Source of the DNA: CAWDVH01 sp963805705 | Lineage (GTDB): Bacteria > Actinomycetota > Actinomycetes > Streptosporangiales > Streptosporangiaceae | Direction: 5' to 3' | Assembly: GCA_963805705.1 (NCBI GenBank) | Contig: CAWDVH010000001.1 | Location: 2,108,001-2,172,000 of the forward strand | DNA length: 64,000 bases | Shown: positions 35,240 through 42,639 of the stretch, piece after piece | Layout: each line of letters starts with the position of its first letter | Position numbering within the stretch: position 1 is the first letter of the stretch | Program-made: the position numbers and the translations under genes | Notes under the pieces: generated by a model | What the model was told of the DNA's origin: nothing | Databases searched by the model: none | What the model saw: the letters and a program-made list of their open reading frames with translations, nothing else

Positions 35240-36253
35240 TTACTCGGGGTCGCCGCCCTCGCGGCTGCGCAGCAGGCGGCGCAGCGAGTCCAGCCGGGCG
35301 GCCAGCGGGCCCCCGCCGTGCTCGGCCACCCAGGCGTCAAGCCCGCACTCGTCCCCGAGGTGACTGCAGTTCGGCGGGCACGCCTGGGCCGCCTCGGCCA
35401 GATCAGGAAATGCGGCCACAACGCGCTGCGGCGCGATATGCCCGAGCCCGAAGCTGCGCAGCCCCGGCGTGTCGATGATCCAGCCGCCGCCCGGCAGCCG
35501 CAGGGCCACAGCCGACGACGAGGTGTGCCGCCCGCGCCCGGTGACCGCGCTGACCGTCCCCACGGCCCGGCCCGCATCCGGGATCAGGGCGTTGACCAGA
35601 GTCGACTTCCCGACGCCCGAGTGCCCGACGAGCACGCTGACCCGGTTGGCCAGGCGGACGCGCACCTCGTCGAGCGCCGCATCGCTCAGCGGCTGGCTGG
35701 TGACCACGTACGGGGTGCCGAGCGGCTCGTAGGCCGCCAGGAGGTCGTCCGGGCTGCCTAGGTCGGCCTTGGTCAGGCAGAGGAGCGGATCCAGCCCGGC
35801 GTCATAGGCGGCGACCAGGAAGCGGTCGATCAGCCGCGGCCGCGGCGGCGGGTCGGCCAGCGCGGTGACGATCACCAGCTGCTCGGCGTTGGCGACGATG
35901 ACCCGCTCGACTGGATCGTCGTCGTCGGCGGAACGGCGCAGCACCGAGGTGCGCGGCGAGATCCGGACGATCCGGGCCAGCGTGCCCGGTGCTCCGGAGA
36001 CATCCCCGGCCAGGCTCACGATGTCCCCGACGGCCACGCTCTTGCGGCCGAGCTCGCGGGCCCGCATCGCGGTCACGTCCCGGCCGCCGGTGCCCGCCCT
36101 GGCCCCGCCGGGCCGCTCGGAGATCACGCAGTGGTACCGGCCCCGGTCGACGGCGATCACGAAGCCCTCGATCGCATCCTCGTGCGCGGGCCTGCGGCGG
36201 GTACGGGGCCGCGAGCCCTTGCCCGGCCGGACCCGGACATCATCCTCGTCCAT
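35240..36253 (-). CDS. rsgA: Ribosome small-subunit-dependent GTPase RsgA (part of fusion, or own gene)
   Basis: If the fusion is not real, rsgA is a 337-residue protein starting at ATG 36253 (MDEDDVRVRPGKGSRPRTRR), a start typical for actinobacterial RsgA. It is a GTPase that checks late 30S ribosome maturation, with an N-terminal OB domain, a circularly permuted GTPase domain (G4-G1-G3 order visible) and a C-terminal zinc module. There is only a weak ribosome site before this ATG. Confidence 0.7.
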   Translation of the reverse strand: MDEDDVRVRPGKGSRPRTRRRPAHEDAIEGFVIAVDRGRYHCVISERPGGARAGTGGRDVTAMRARELGRKSVAVGDIVSLAGDVSGAPGTLARIVRISPRTSVLRRSADDDDPVERVIVANAEQLVIVTALADPPPRPRLIDRFLVAAYDAGLDPLLCLTKADLGSPDDLLAAYEPLGTPYVVTSQPLSDAALDEVRVRLANRVSVLVGHSGVGKSTLVNALIPDAGRAVGTVSAVTGRGRHTSSSAVALRLPGGGWIIDTPGLRSFGLGHIAPQRVVAAFPDLAEAAQACPPNCSHLGDECGLDAWVAEHGGGPLAARLDSLRRLLRSREGGDPE

Positions 36254-37651
36254 GCCCGCATGGCCGACCTGCCGGCTCAGGGTCGACTGCTCCAGCATCT
36301 GCGCCCATAGCTCGAGGAAGCCGGGAAAAGTCTTGCCGACGGTCGCGGCATCGGCCACCCGCAGGCCAGGAACCACCAGGCCGAGTACGGCTGCCGCCAT
36401 CACCAGCCGGTGGTCATCGTGGCTGGCGAAGGCAGCGCCGTCACCGCGCAGCGGCCGGGGCCGGATCTCCAGCCCGTCGCCGTGCTCGATGACATCACCG
36501 CCCAGGCCGCCGATCTCGCCCGCCAGCGCGGCCAGCCGGTCGCTCTCGTGCGTGCGCAGGTGGCCGATCCCGGTGAATACCGACGGCGAGTCCGCGACCG
36601 CGGCCAGCGCGGCCAGCACCGGCGTCAGCTCGCCGACCTCGTGCAGGTCGGCGGTGACGCCCCGGACCTGGCCCGAGCCCGTGACCCGCAGGCCCGTCTC
36701 CGTTACCGAGCAGGTTCCGCCCATCCGGGTCAGCAGGTCGAGGACCAGTGCCGCCGGCTGCAGGCTCCGCGCCGGCCAGCCGGCGATCGTCACGCTGCCG
36801 CCGGTCACCAGGGCAGCGGCCAGGAACGGCACGGCATTGGACAGGTCGGGCTCGACGAAGATCGTCCCCGGGGACAGGGCACCAGGGTGTACTCGCCATA
36901 TATCCGAAACGGATCGGTCCTGGTCACTCCCGCCCCGCAGCCTGCTCCCAGCCTCCACGTCGGCGCCCGCATCGCGCAGCATCTGGATGGTCATCGCGAT
37001 ATGCGGGGCCGAGGGCACGGGCGGTCCCGCATGCCTGATCTCGGCGCCCTTGTCGTAGCGCGGCGCGGCGAGCAGCAGGCCGGAAACGAGCTGGGAGGAG
37101 CCGGAGGCGTCCAGCGTGGCCGTGCCGCCGCGGACCGTGCCGCGGCCGCGCACCCTGAAGGGGATCGCCCCCCGGCCGCCGTCGTCGATCGTCGCGCCGA
37201 GTTCGCGCAGCGCGGCCAGGAGCGGCCCGACCGGCCGCCTCGATGCCCTTTCATCTCCGCCAAACTCGACATTCGCGCTGGTCAGAGCGGCTACCGGAGG
37301 CACGAAACGGATAACGGTTCCGGCGTTTCCCACGTCTACCCGGGCGGTGCCGCCCGGCTGTCCTGGCCGCACCCGCCAGGCCGGGGCCGCCTGCCCGGTC
37401 GCGTGCGGCCCTGGCTCGTCCTCGATCACCGCGCCGAGATGGCGCAGCGCCCCGGCCATCAGCATCGTGTCCCTGGCCCGCAGGGGGCCGGTGATGCGGG
37501 CCGGGCCGTCCGCGAGTGCCGCCAGCACCAGGGCCCGGTTGGTCATGGACTTTGACCCCGGCACGGCCAGGCGGGCGCGCACGGGACCGGCCGCGGCGGG
37601 GGCCGGCCAGTCCGGCCCGGGCGCGGCCGCTGATTCCCGGACGCCATCCAT
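35240..37651 (-). CDS. AroA-RsgA in-frame fusion (EPSP synthase + ribosome GTPase)
   Basis: As given, one frame of 803 residues. Residues about 25-455 are 3-phosphoshikimate 1-carboxyvinyltransferase: LAVPGSKSMTNRALVLAALA, VDVGNAGTVIRFVPP, DERASRRPVG, SSQLVSGLLLA and HDDHRLVMAAA. A short linker (EQSTLSRQVGHAG) leads to Met467 and RsgA: TKADL (G4), then GHSGVGKSTLVNAL (G1) and DTPGLRSFGLG (G3), the circularly permuted order, with a C-terminal zinc site (CPPNCSHLGDEC). Normally these are two adjacent genes. Removing one base from the CCC run (GGG at 36280-36282 on the plus strand) would make AroA end at once in TGA. The start used is ATG 37651. Confidence 0.8.
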   Translation of the reverse strand: MDGVRESAAAPGPDWPAPAAAGPVRARLAVPGSKSMTNRALVLAALADGPARITGPLRARDTMLMAGALRHLGAVIEDEPGPHATGQAAPAWRVRPGQPGGTARVDVGNAGTVIRFVPPVAALTSANVEFGGDERASRRPVGPLLAALRELGATIDDGGRGAIPFRVRGRGTVRGGTATLDASGSSQLVSGLLLAAPRYDKGAEIRHAGPPVPSAPHIAMTIQMLRDAGADVEAGSRLRGGSDQDRSVSDIWRVHPGALSPGTIFVEPDLSNAVPFLAAALVTGGSVTIAGWPARSLQPAALVLDLLTRMGGTCSVTETGLRVTGSGQVRGVTADLHEVGELTPVLAALAAVADSPSVFTGIGHLRTHESDRLAALAGEIGGLGGDVIEHGDGLEIRPRPLRGDGAAFASHDDHRLVMAAAVLGLVVPGLRVADAATVGKTFPGFLELWAQMLEQSTLSRQVGHAGMDEDDVRVRPGKGSRPRTRRRPAHEDAIEGFVIAVDRGRYHCVISERPGGARAGTGGRDVTAMRARELGRKSVAVGDIVSLAGDVSGAPGTLARIVRISPRTSVLRRSADDDDPVERVIVANAEQLVIVTALADPPPRPRLIDRFLVAAYDAGLDPLLCLTKADLGSPDDLLAAYEPLGTPYVVTSQPLSDAALDEVRVRLANRVSVLVGHSGVGKSTLVNALIPDAGRAVGTVSAVTGRGRHTSSSAVALRLPGGGWIIDTPGLRSFGLGHIAPQRVVAAFPDLAEAAQACPPNCSHLGDECGLDAWVAEHGGGPLAARLDSLRRLLRSREGGDPE

Positions 37652-37799
37652 GCTCCGAGCGTACTGGCTCCCCGCTCGCCCGCGGGGTAGCCCGGACGGC
37701 GCAGATCCGGCCCGGAGGTTTGGCCCACCCGGATCCTGGCTATGAACTGCCCACAATCTGTCCGTTCCCCCTGCCTCCGAGTGCTGCCAAGGTGAGGAC

Positions 37800-38825
37800 A
37801 TGTGTGGTCGGTACGCGTCCGCGCGCAAGCGCATTGAGCTCCTTGAGGAGTTCAGTGTGCAGCGTGATCGCGTCATCGAGGAGCTAGAGCCGGACTACAA
37901 CGTCGCTCCGACCAAGCCGGTGTACGCCGTGCTCAGCCGCCGTCCCCGGCCGCAGGATGAGGCGGGACAGGGCCAGCCGGCGGCGCCGGGCCAGCCGGCG
38001 GGGCCGGATCAGCAGGACGCGGTGCGCGAGTTGCGGGTCGTCCGCTGGGGCCTGGTGCCGTCGTGGGCCAAGGACATATCGATCGGCAGCCGCCTGATCA
38101 ACGCGCGGTCCGAGACGATCAGCGAGAAGCCGTCCTTCAAGCGCGCCTTCGCGCGCCGCAGGTGCCTGCTGCCCGCCGACGGGTACTACGAGTGGCTCAA
38201 GCCCGCGGACGGTCCTGGCCAGCCCACCCTCGCCGACGGCCCCGGCCGGGCCGCGTCAGGCAGGGCCAAGCCGGGCCGGGCCGCGCCAGGTCAGGCCAAG
38301 CCGGGGCAGGCCAAGCCGGCCAAGCAGCCGTTCTACATCAGCCGCGGCGACGGCGGTCCGCTGGCTTTCGCCGGCCTGTACGAGCTCTGGCGGGACCGGC
38401 GGCATCCCGACGGAGACCCGGACGCATGGCTGTGGACGGCGACGATCATCACGACCACCGCGCCGGATGACCTGGGCCGGATCCACGACCGGATGCCGAT
38501 GGTGATCGATCCCGGCAGCTGGGACGACTGGCTCGATCCCGGCCACAGCGATGTCGACGACCTGCGCGGCCTGCTCGCCCCCGCGGTAACCGGCGGCCTG
38601 ATCTCGTACCCGGTCTCGCTGACCGTCAACTCGGTCCGCAACAACGGCCCTGAGCTGGTGGAGCCGATCGAGCTGAGCGAGACGCAGCTGGCCGGGCTCG
38701 GGCTGGCCGATGAGGGGCTCCGTTCCGGTTCCGCGACGCCGTTAGGGGCGCCCGCAGGCGGCGCCCGCAGGCGCGGCGGTACTTCCGCAGGAGTCTCCGG
38801 CAGCGGACCCGACACGCTGTTCTGA
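37800..38825 (+). CDS. SRAP-domain protein (YedK/HMCES family)
   Basis: A 341-residue protein that by family forms a covalent link with abasic sites in single-stranded DNA, protecting them. The catalytic Cys2 follows Met1 (MCGRYASARK). Supporting residues are Asn34 in DYNVAPTKP, Glu131 in DGYYEW and His229 in GRIHDRMP. Residues about 137-175 are an inserted Gly/Pro/Ala/Lys run (repeats of GQAKP), from a tandem repeat at about 38250-38320. It is divergent from aroA, a conserved arrangement. Confidence 0.93.
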   Translation: MCGRYASARKRIELLEEFSVQRDRVIEELEPDYNVAPTKPVYAVLSRRPRPQDEAGQGQPAAPGQPAGPDQQDAVRELRVVRWGLVPSWAKDISIGSRLINARSETISEKPSFKRAFARRRCLLPADGYYEWLKPADGPGQPTLADGPGRAASGRAKPGRAAPGQAKPGQAKPAKQPFYISRGDGGPLAFAGLYELWRDRRHPDGDPDAWLWTATIITTTAPDDLGRIHDRMPMVIDPGSWDDWLDPGHSDVDDLRGLLAPAVTGGLISYPVSLTVNSVRNNGPELVEPIELSETQLAGLGLADEGLRSGSATPLGAPAGGARRRGGTSAGVSGSGPDTLF

Positions 38826-38898
38826 GCGAGCTGGACCGGCCGGGCAGTCAGGACCAGATCGGCTGCCGGGCCCTATGGGGATAGGAGGTGGAGAGCGG

Positions 38899-39249
38899 TT
38901 GAATACCACGACTGCGCGCACGCGCCTGGAAGAGATTCGCGCCGAGCTCGACCGGTCGATAACGGTGCTCAACGGAGAGCAGCAGCAGGATCCAGGATCG
39001 GCGGAGTACCCGCAGGATCCGGCGGACGCCGGGGCCAACCTCTCCGAGACCGAGCGGACCGCGGCGGTCCTGGCCGTCGCCAGGCTGCAGCGCGGCCAGG
39101 TGCTCGATGCCCTGCACCGCATCGAGCTCGGTACCTACGGGACCTGCGCGGACTGCGGCGGCGGGGTACCCGAGGGACGGCTGGAAGCCAAGCCGGAAGC
39201 GGCCCGGTGCGTGGCCTGCCAGTCCAAGCGCGACCGGCGCCGATACTGA
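38899..39249 (+). CDS. TraR/DksA-type zinc-finger protein
   Basis: A 117-residue protein starting at TTG 38899 after AGGAGG. The N-terminal two-thirds is a coiled-coil-like helix (RTRLEEIRAELDRSITVLNG, LARVARLQRGQVLDALHRIE-like segment) and the C-terminal third the zinc finger CADCGGGVPEGRLEAKPEAARCVAC. DksA-like proteins bind the RNA polymerase secondary channel; the small actinobacterial members are little studied. It is immediately upstream of sigR. Confidence 0.9.
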   Translation: MNTTTARTRLEEIRAELDRSITVLNGEQQQDPGSAEYPQDPADAGANLSETERTAAVLAVARLQRGQVLDALHRIELGTYGTCADCGGGVPEGRLEAKPEAARCVACQSKRDRRRY

Positions 39250-39293
39250 GGGCCGGTGTGCCCCAGATCGCCGCGCCGCATCCGTCATGCTGC

Positions 39294-39319
39294 GGAATGA
39301 AGCTGCGGCAGGGCGTGTT
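39294..39319 (+). promoter_or_regulatory. Sigma-R-type promoter of sigR
   Basis: GGAAT at 39294-39298, then exactly 18 bases, then GTT at 39317-39319. This is the consensus for the thiol-stress sigma factor SigR in Streptomyces (GGAAT-N18-GTT). It lies about 130 bases before the sigR start, consistent with positive autoregulation. Confidence 0.85.
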
Positions 39320-39448
39320 TGACGAGCCGTGCCCCTTGCCAGCTGCCGATCGCGCGACGATGCTCTCGCGGTGGTCACTCGCGACCTCCTGCCCCCCGGC
39401 CATGTATCCTCCGGCCGAGGAGGCCGGCGGTCTGGTCGGCTTGAGCCT

Positions 39449-40105
39449 GTGATCACGGAGGGGGTGGGTCCGGTACCTGAGACACTCGAGCAGCGCAGTG
39501 AGCGCTTTGAGCACGATGTCCTGCCGTACCTGGATCAGTTGTACGCGGCCGGGATGCGGATGACCCGCAATCCTGCCGATGCCGAAGACCTGGTGCAGGA
39601 GACCTTCGCCAAAGCGTATGCATCCTTCCACCAGTTCCAGGTCGGCACCAATCTCAAGGCGTGGCTGTTCCGCATCCTGACTAACACGTTCATCAATACC
39701 TACCGCAAGCGGCAGCGTGAGCCCCAGCGGTCGGGCACCGAGGAGGTCGAGGACTGGCAGCTGGCCAGGTCCGCGTCGCACACTTCCTCGGGGCTGAAGT
39801 CCGCGGAGGCAGAGGCGCTGGAGCGGCTGCCCGATTCCGACATCAAGGAAGCGCTGCAGGAGCTCCCCGAGGAGTTCCGGATAGCTGTCTACCTGGCCGA
39901 CGTCGAGGGCTTCGCCTACAAGGAGATCGCCGAGATCATGGGTACCCCGATCGGGACCGTGATGTCGCGACTGCACCGCGGGCGCCGTCAGCTCCGCGAG
40001 CTGCTCCAGGACTACGCGGCCGACGAGGGCCTGGTCAGGACGGCGTCTGCCGCCCCCGCCGAGGCGTCATCGTCGCTCGATGCGCCGGGGAAGGACGCGA
40101 AATGA
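39449..40105 (+). CDS. sigR: ECF sigma factor SigR/SigH
   Basis: An ECF sigma factor for thiol-oxidative stress. Region 2 is visible as LDQLYAAGMRMTRNPADAED, LVQETFAKAYASFHQFQVGT and LKAWLFRILTNTFINTYRK; region 4 as LPEEFRIAVYLADVEGFAYK and GTPIGTVMSRLHRGRRQL. Start candidates are GTG 39449 (218 residues) and GTG 39464; a longer upstream frame starts at 39329. SigR is known to have alternative starts in Streptomyces, so both could be used. It is followed by rsrA with an ATGA overlap and preceded by a SigR-type promoter, so it is autoregulated. Confidence 0.95.
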   Translation: MITEGVGPVPETLEQRSERFEHDVLPYLDQLYAAGMRMTRNPADAEDLVQETFAKAYASFHQFQVGTNLKAWLFRILTNTFINTYRKRQREPQRSGTEEVEDWQLARSASHTSSGLKSAEAEALERLPDSDIKEALQELPEEFRIAVYLADVEGFAYKEIAEIMGTPIGTVMSRLHRGRRQLRELLQDYAADEGLVRTASAAPAEASSSLDAPGKDAK

Positions 40106-40386
40106 GTTGCGGGAAGCCGCATGAGGTGCCGTGCAGCGAAGTACTCGCGCGCGTCTACTCCTACCTGGACGGCGAGATCGAGGACGCGGGATGCGCCCAG
40201 ATCCGCGAGCATCTCGATGAGTGCGGTCCTTGCCTGCGCGAGTACGGCCTCGAAGAGGCGGTCAAGCGGCTGGTCCATAAGCACTGCGGGCATGAAGCGG
40301 TGCCCACCGAGCTGCGCACCAAGGTGCTGATCCGGATCCAGGCGGTCAGGGCCGAGCTGGAGATCAGCGAGACCGTCCCCGAATAA
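40102..40386 (+). CDS. rsrA: Redox-sensing anti-sigma factor RsrA
   Basis: A 94-residue zinc-containing anti-sigma factor. The zinc motif His37-x3-Cys41-x2-Cys44 (EHLDECGPC) and the earlier Cys11 and Cys3 are present, matching RsrA. Oxidation forms a disulfide, releases zinc and frees SigR. It overlaps the sigR stop (ATGA), which couples their translation and keeps the two proteins in balance. Confidence 0.95.
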   Translation: MSCGKPHEVPCSEVLARVYSYLDGEIEDAGCAQIREHLDECGPCLREYGLEEAVKRLVHKHCGHEAVPTELRTKVLIRIQAVRAELEISETVPE

Positions 40387-40428
40387 CCGGGGCGCCGTTG
40401 TGCGGCTGGCGCCTGTAGGCTGCCGGGC

Positions 40429-41769
40429 GTGCTCGAATCGGTCCTCGTCGCCAACCGGGGTGAGATCGCGCGGCGGGTGATCAGGACAGCCCGGCGGCTG
40501 GGTATCCGCGCGATCGCCGTCTACTCCGAGGCTGACGCCGATCTTCCTTTTGTCGCCGAGGCCGATGCGGCCGTGCTGCTCGGGCCGCCGCCGCCGGCCA
40601 GCAGTTACCTGGACGCCGACGCCATCATCCGCGCGGCCCGGCAGACGGGGGCGGCCGCGATCCATCCCGGCTACGGCTTCCTCGCCGAGAGCGCGCCGTT
40701 CGCGGCCAGAGTCATCGATGCGGGTCTGACCTGGGTCGGGCCGCCGCCTGCCGCGATCGAGCAGATGGGCGACAAGATCAACGCCAGGAACCTGATGGAG
40801 CAGGCCGGGGTGCCCGTTGCCGAGGGCAGCCGGGAGCCCGTGGCCGATGTGGCCGCGGCTGTCGTGCAGGCCGCCCGGATCGGTTACCCGGTCATGATCA
40901 AGGCGGCGGCCGGCGGCGGCGGCATCGGGATGAGCGCGGCCGCCAATGCAGACCAGCTGCGGGCCGGCTTTGAGACCGCGCGCACGCGGGCCGAGCGGTT
41001 TTTCGGCAACGCCGCGATCCTGCTGGAGCGCTGCATCACCCGCGCCCGGCATGTCGAGGTGCAGATCCTCGGGCTGGCCGACGGCCGGGTCATCGCCCTG
41101 GGCGAGCGGGACTGCTCCGTCCAGCGGCGTCACCAGAAGATCGCCGAGGAGACCCCGTCGCCCGGCCTGACGCCCGCGCTACGGGCCCGGATGCTGGCTG
41201 CGGCGGTCAGAGCCGGGCAGGCGGTCGGTTACCGGGGCGCGGGCACGGTCGAGTGCCTGGTGGACACCGAGGCTCAGGACTTCGTCTTCCTGGAGATGAA
41301 CACCAGGCTCCAGGTCGAGCATCCGGTAACCGAGCTTGTCACCGGAATCGATCTGGTCGAGCAGCAGTTCCGCATCGCGGACGGCGCGACGGTGAGTTTC
41401 GATCCGCTAGCCGTTTCGAATGAAGGTCATGCACTCGAATTGCGGGTCTATGCGGAGGACCCCCGGCGGTTCCTGCCCAGCCCCGGCGTGATCACGCAGT
41501 GGGAGGAGCCGTCAGGGCCAGGAGTCCGGGTGGACGCAGGCTACGCGGTCGGCAACACGGTGACCCCGTTCTACGACCCGCTGCTGGCCAAGCTGTGCGT
41601 GCACGGGGCCAGCCGGGCTCAGGCGCTGGAGCGCGCGCGGGAGGCCGTGGCGTCGTTCCGGATCGCGGGGCCGAAGACCAACCTGCCGTTCCACGCGGAG
41701 CTGCTGGACAGCAGTGAGTTCGCCAGCGGTGCTTACGACACCTCAGTGGTCGCCCGGCTGCGTCCCTGA
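40429..41769 (+). CDS. Acetyl-/acyl-CoA carboxylase biotin carboxylase subunit
   Basis: A 446-residue biotin carboxylase, ATP- and bicarbonate-dependent. Domains are the N-terminal preATP-grasp (VLVANRGEIARRVIRTARRL), the ATP-grasp lid (IKAAAGGGGIGM, HVEVQILGLADG), the catalytic block QRRHQKIAEETPSPGL and FLEMNTRLQVEHPVTE, and the C-terminal domain ending GAYDTSVV. Unlike the usual actinobacterial AccA it has no fused biotinyl domain; a separate 74-residue biotinyl gene lies 60 bases downstream. GTG 40429 is the start. A carboxyltransferase subunit is not in the window. Confidence 0.95.
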   Translation: MLESVLVANRGEIARRVIRTARRLGIRAIAVYSEADADLPFVAEADAAVLLGPPPPASSYLDADAIIRAARQTGAAAIHPGYGFLAESAPFAARVIDAGLTWVGPPPAAIEQMGDKINARNLMEQAGVPVAEGSREPVADVAAAVVQAARIGYPVMIKAAAGGGGIGMSAAANADQLRAGFETARTRAERFFGNAAILLERCITRARHVEVQILGLADGRVIALGERDCSVQRRHQKIAEETPSPGLTPALRARMLAAAVRAGQAVGYRGAGTVECLVDTEAQDFVFLEMNTRLQVEHPVTELVTGIDLVEQQFRIADGATVSFDPLAVSNEGHALELRVYAEDPRRFLPSPGVITQWEEPSGPGVRVDAGYAVGNTVTPFYDPLLAKLCVHGASRAQALERAREAVASFRIAGPKTNLPFHAELLDSSEFASGAYDTSVVARLRP

Positions 41770-41828
41770 TGCGGAGGCGGACAATGATGGTGACCCAGAC
41801 CTGGCAGTGATCGCCGGGCACAGGATCC

Positions 41829-42053
41829 GTGGAGGTGGATGTGACCGAGATCCGCGCCGAGATGGTCGCGAACGTGTGGAAGGTCGTGGCATCCGAGGGG
41901 GACGGGGTGGCCGACGGTGACACGCTGATCATCCTTGAGTCGATGAAGATGGAGATCCCGGTGCTGGCCGAGGGATCGGGCACGCTCACCAGGCTGGCCG
42001 TGGCCGAGGGCGACGTGATCCAGGAAGGTGACCTGATCGCGGTCATCGAATGA
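41829..42053 (+). CDS. Small biotinyl (BCCP-like) protein, TB7.3 type
   Basis: A 74-residue single biotinyl domain. Lys40 in ESMKMEIPV is the expected biotin site (the usual motif is EAMKM). The ends (VTEIRAEMVANVWKVVASEG and GDVIQEGDLIAVIE) are the two halves of the barrel. The start is GTG 41829 or GTG 41841. In M. tuberculosis a similar small biotinylated protein (TB7.3) lies between the sigH/rshA and pdtaS genes; here it occupies the same place, with a biotin carboxylase before it. It ends overlapping the thioesterase gene by 4 bases. Confidence 0.93.
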   Translation: MEVDVTEIRAEMVANVWKVVASEGDGVADGDTLIILESMKMEIPVLAEGSGTLTRLAVAEGDVIQEGDLIAVIE

Positions 42054-42607
42054 CCGGCGGGCAGGCCAGCGGGCTGGCGGCCGGGCTCAGGGCGACCGTG
42101 CGGGCCGTGGTGAGCCAGGCTGATACGGCCGCCTCGATGGGCAGCGGCGATGTGCCGGTTCTCGCCACGCCGCGGCTGCTCGCGCTCGCCGAGGCCGCGG
42201 CCGTCGCCGCGGTGGCGCCGCACCTGGGCGCCGGGCAGACCTCGGTGGGGACCGCGGCGCGGCTCGAGCACCGAAGGCCCAGTCCGCTGGGCGCGGAGCT
42301 GTGGGTGGAGGCGGAGCTGACCCAGGTCGACGGGCCGCGGCTGGTGTTCATGTTCATCGCCCGCGGCACCGTTCCCGCAGCCGCGAGCGGTGCGGGTGAC
42401 GGCGCTGGCGGCGGGGCTGGTGGCGGTGCTGACGCTGGCGGTGGTGACGGTGGTGGCGGCTACGGCGGCGGTGGTGGTGGTGATGATGATGATGAGGATG
42501 GGGCTGATGGTGATGGCGAGGTGATCGGCGCGGGAACCGTGGAGCGCGTGGTACTCAATCGCGAGCGGTTCCTCGCCCGCCTGACCAGCCCGCCCTCCCC
42601 GGCCTGA
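42050..42607 (+). CDS. Hot-dog thioesterase-like protein with Gly/Asp insertion
   Basis: A 185-residue protein. Residues 1-105 (GLRATVRAVVSQADTAASMG, ARLEHRRPSPLGAELWVEAE) and about 157-185 (EVIGAGTVERVVLNRERFLA) match FlK-like acyl-CoA thioesterases. Residues about 108-156 are a low-complexity run, mostly Gly then Asp/Glu (GGGGYGGGGG and DDDDED), inserted between two core beta strands where relatives have a short turn. The DNA shows repeats of GGTGGTGATGATG type, consistent with slippage expansion. It overlaps the biotinyl gene, suggesting CoA-thioester metabolism. Confidence 0.82.
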   Translation: MTGGQASGLAAGLRATVRAVVSQADTAASMGSGDVPVLATPRLLALAEAAAVAAVAPHLGAGQTSVGTAARLEHRRPSPLGAELWVEAELTQVDGPRLVFMFIARGTVPAAASGAGDGAGGGAGGGADAGGGDGGGGYGGGGGGDDDDEDGADGDGEVIGAGTVERVVLNRERFLARLTSPPSPA

Positions 42608-42639
42608 CCCGCCCGCCTGACCGGCACCGGGGTAGCGGC

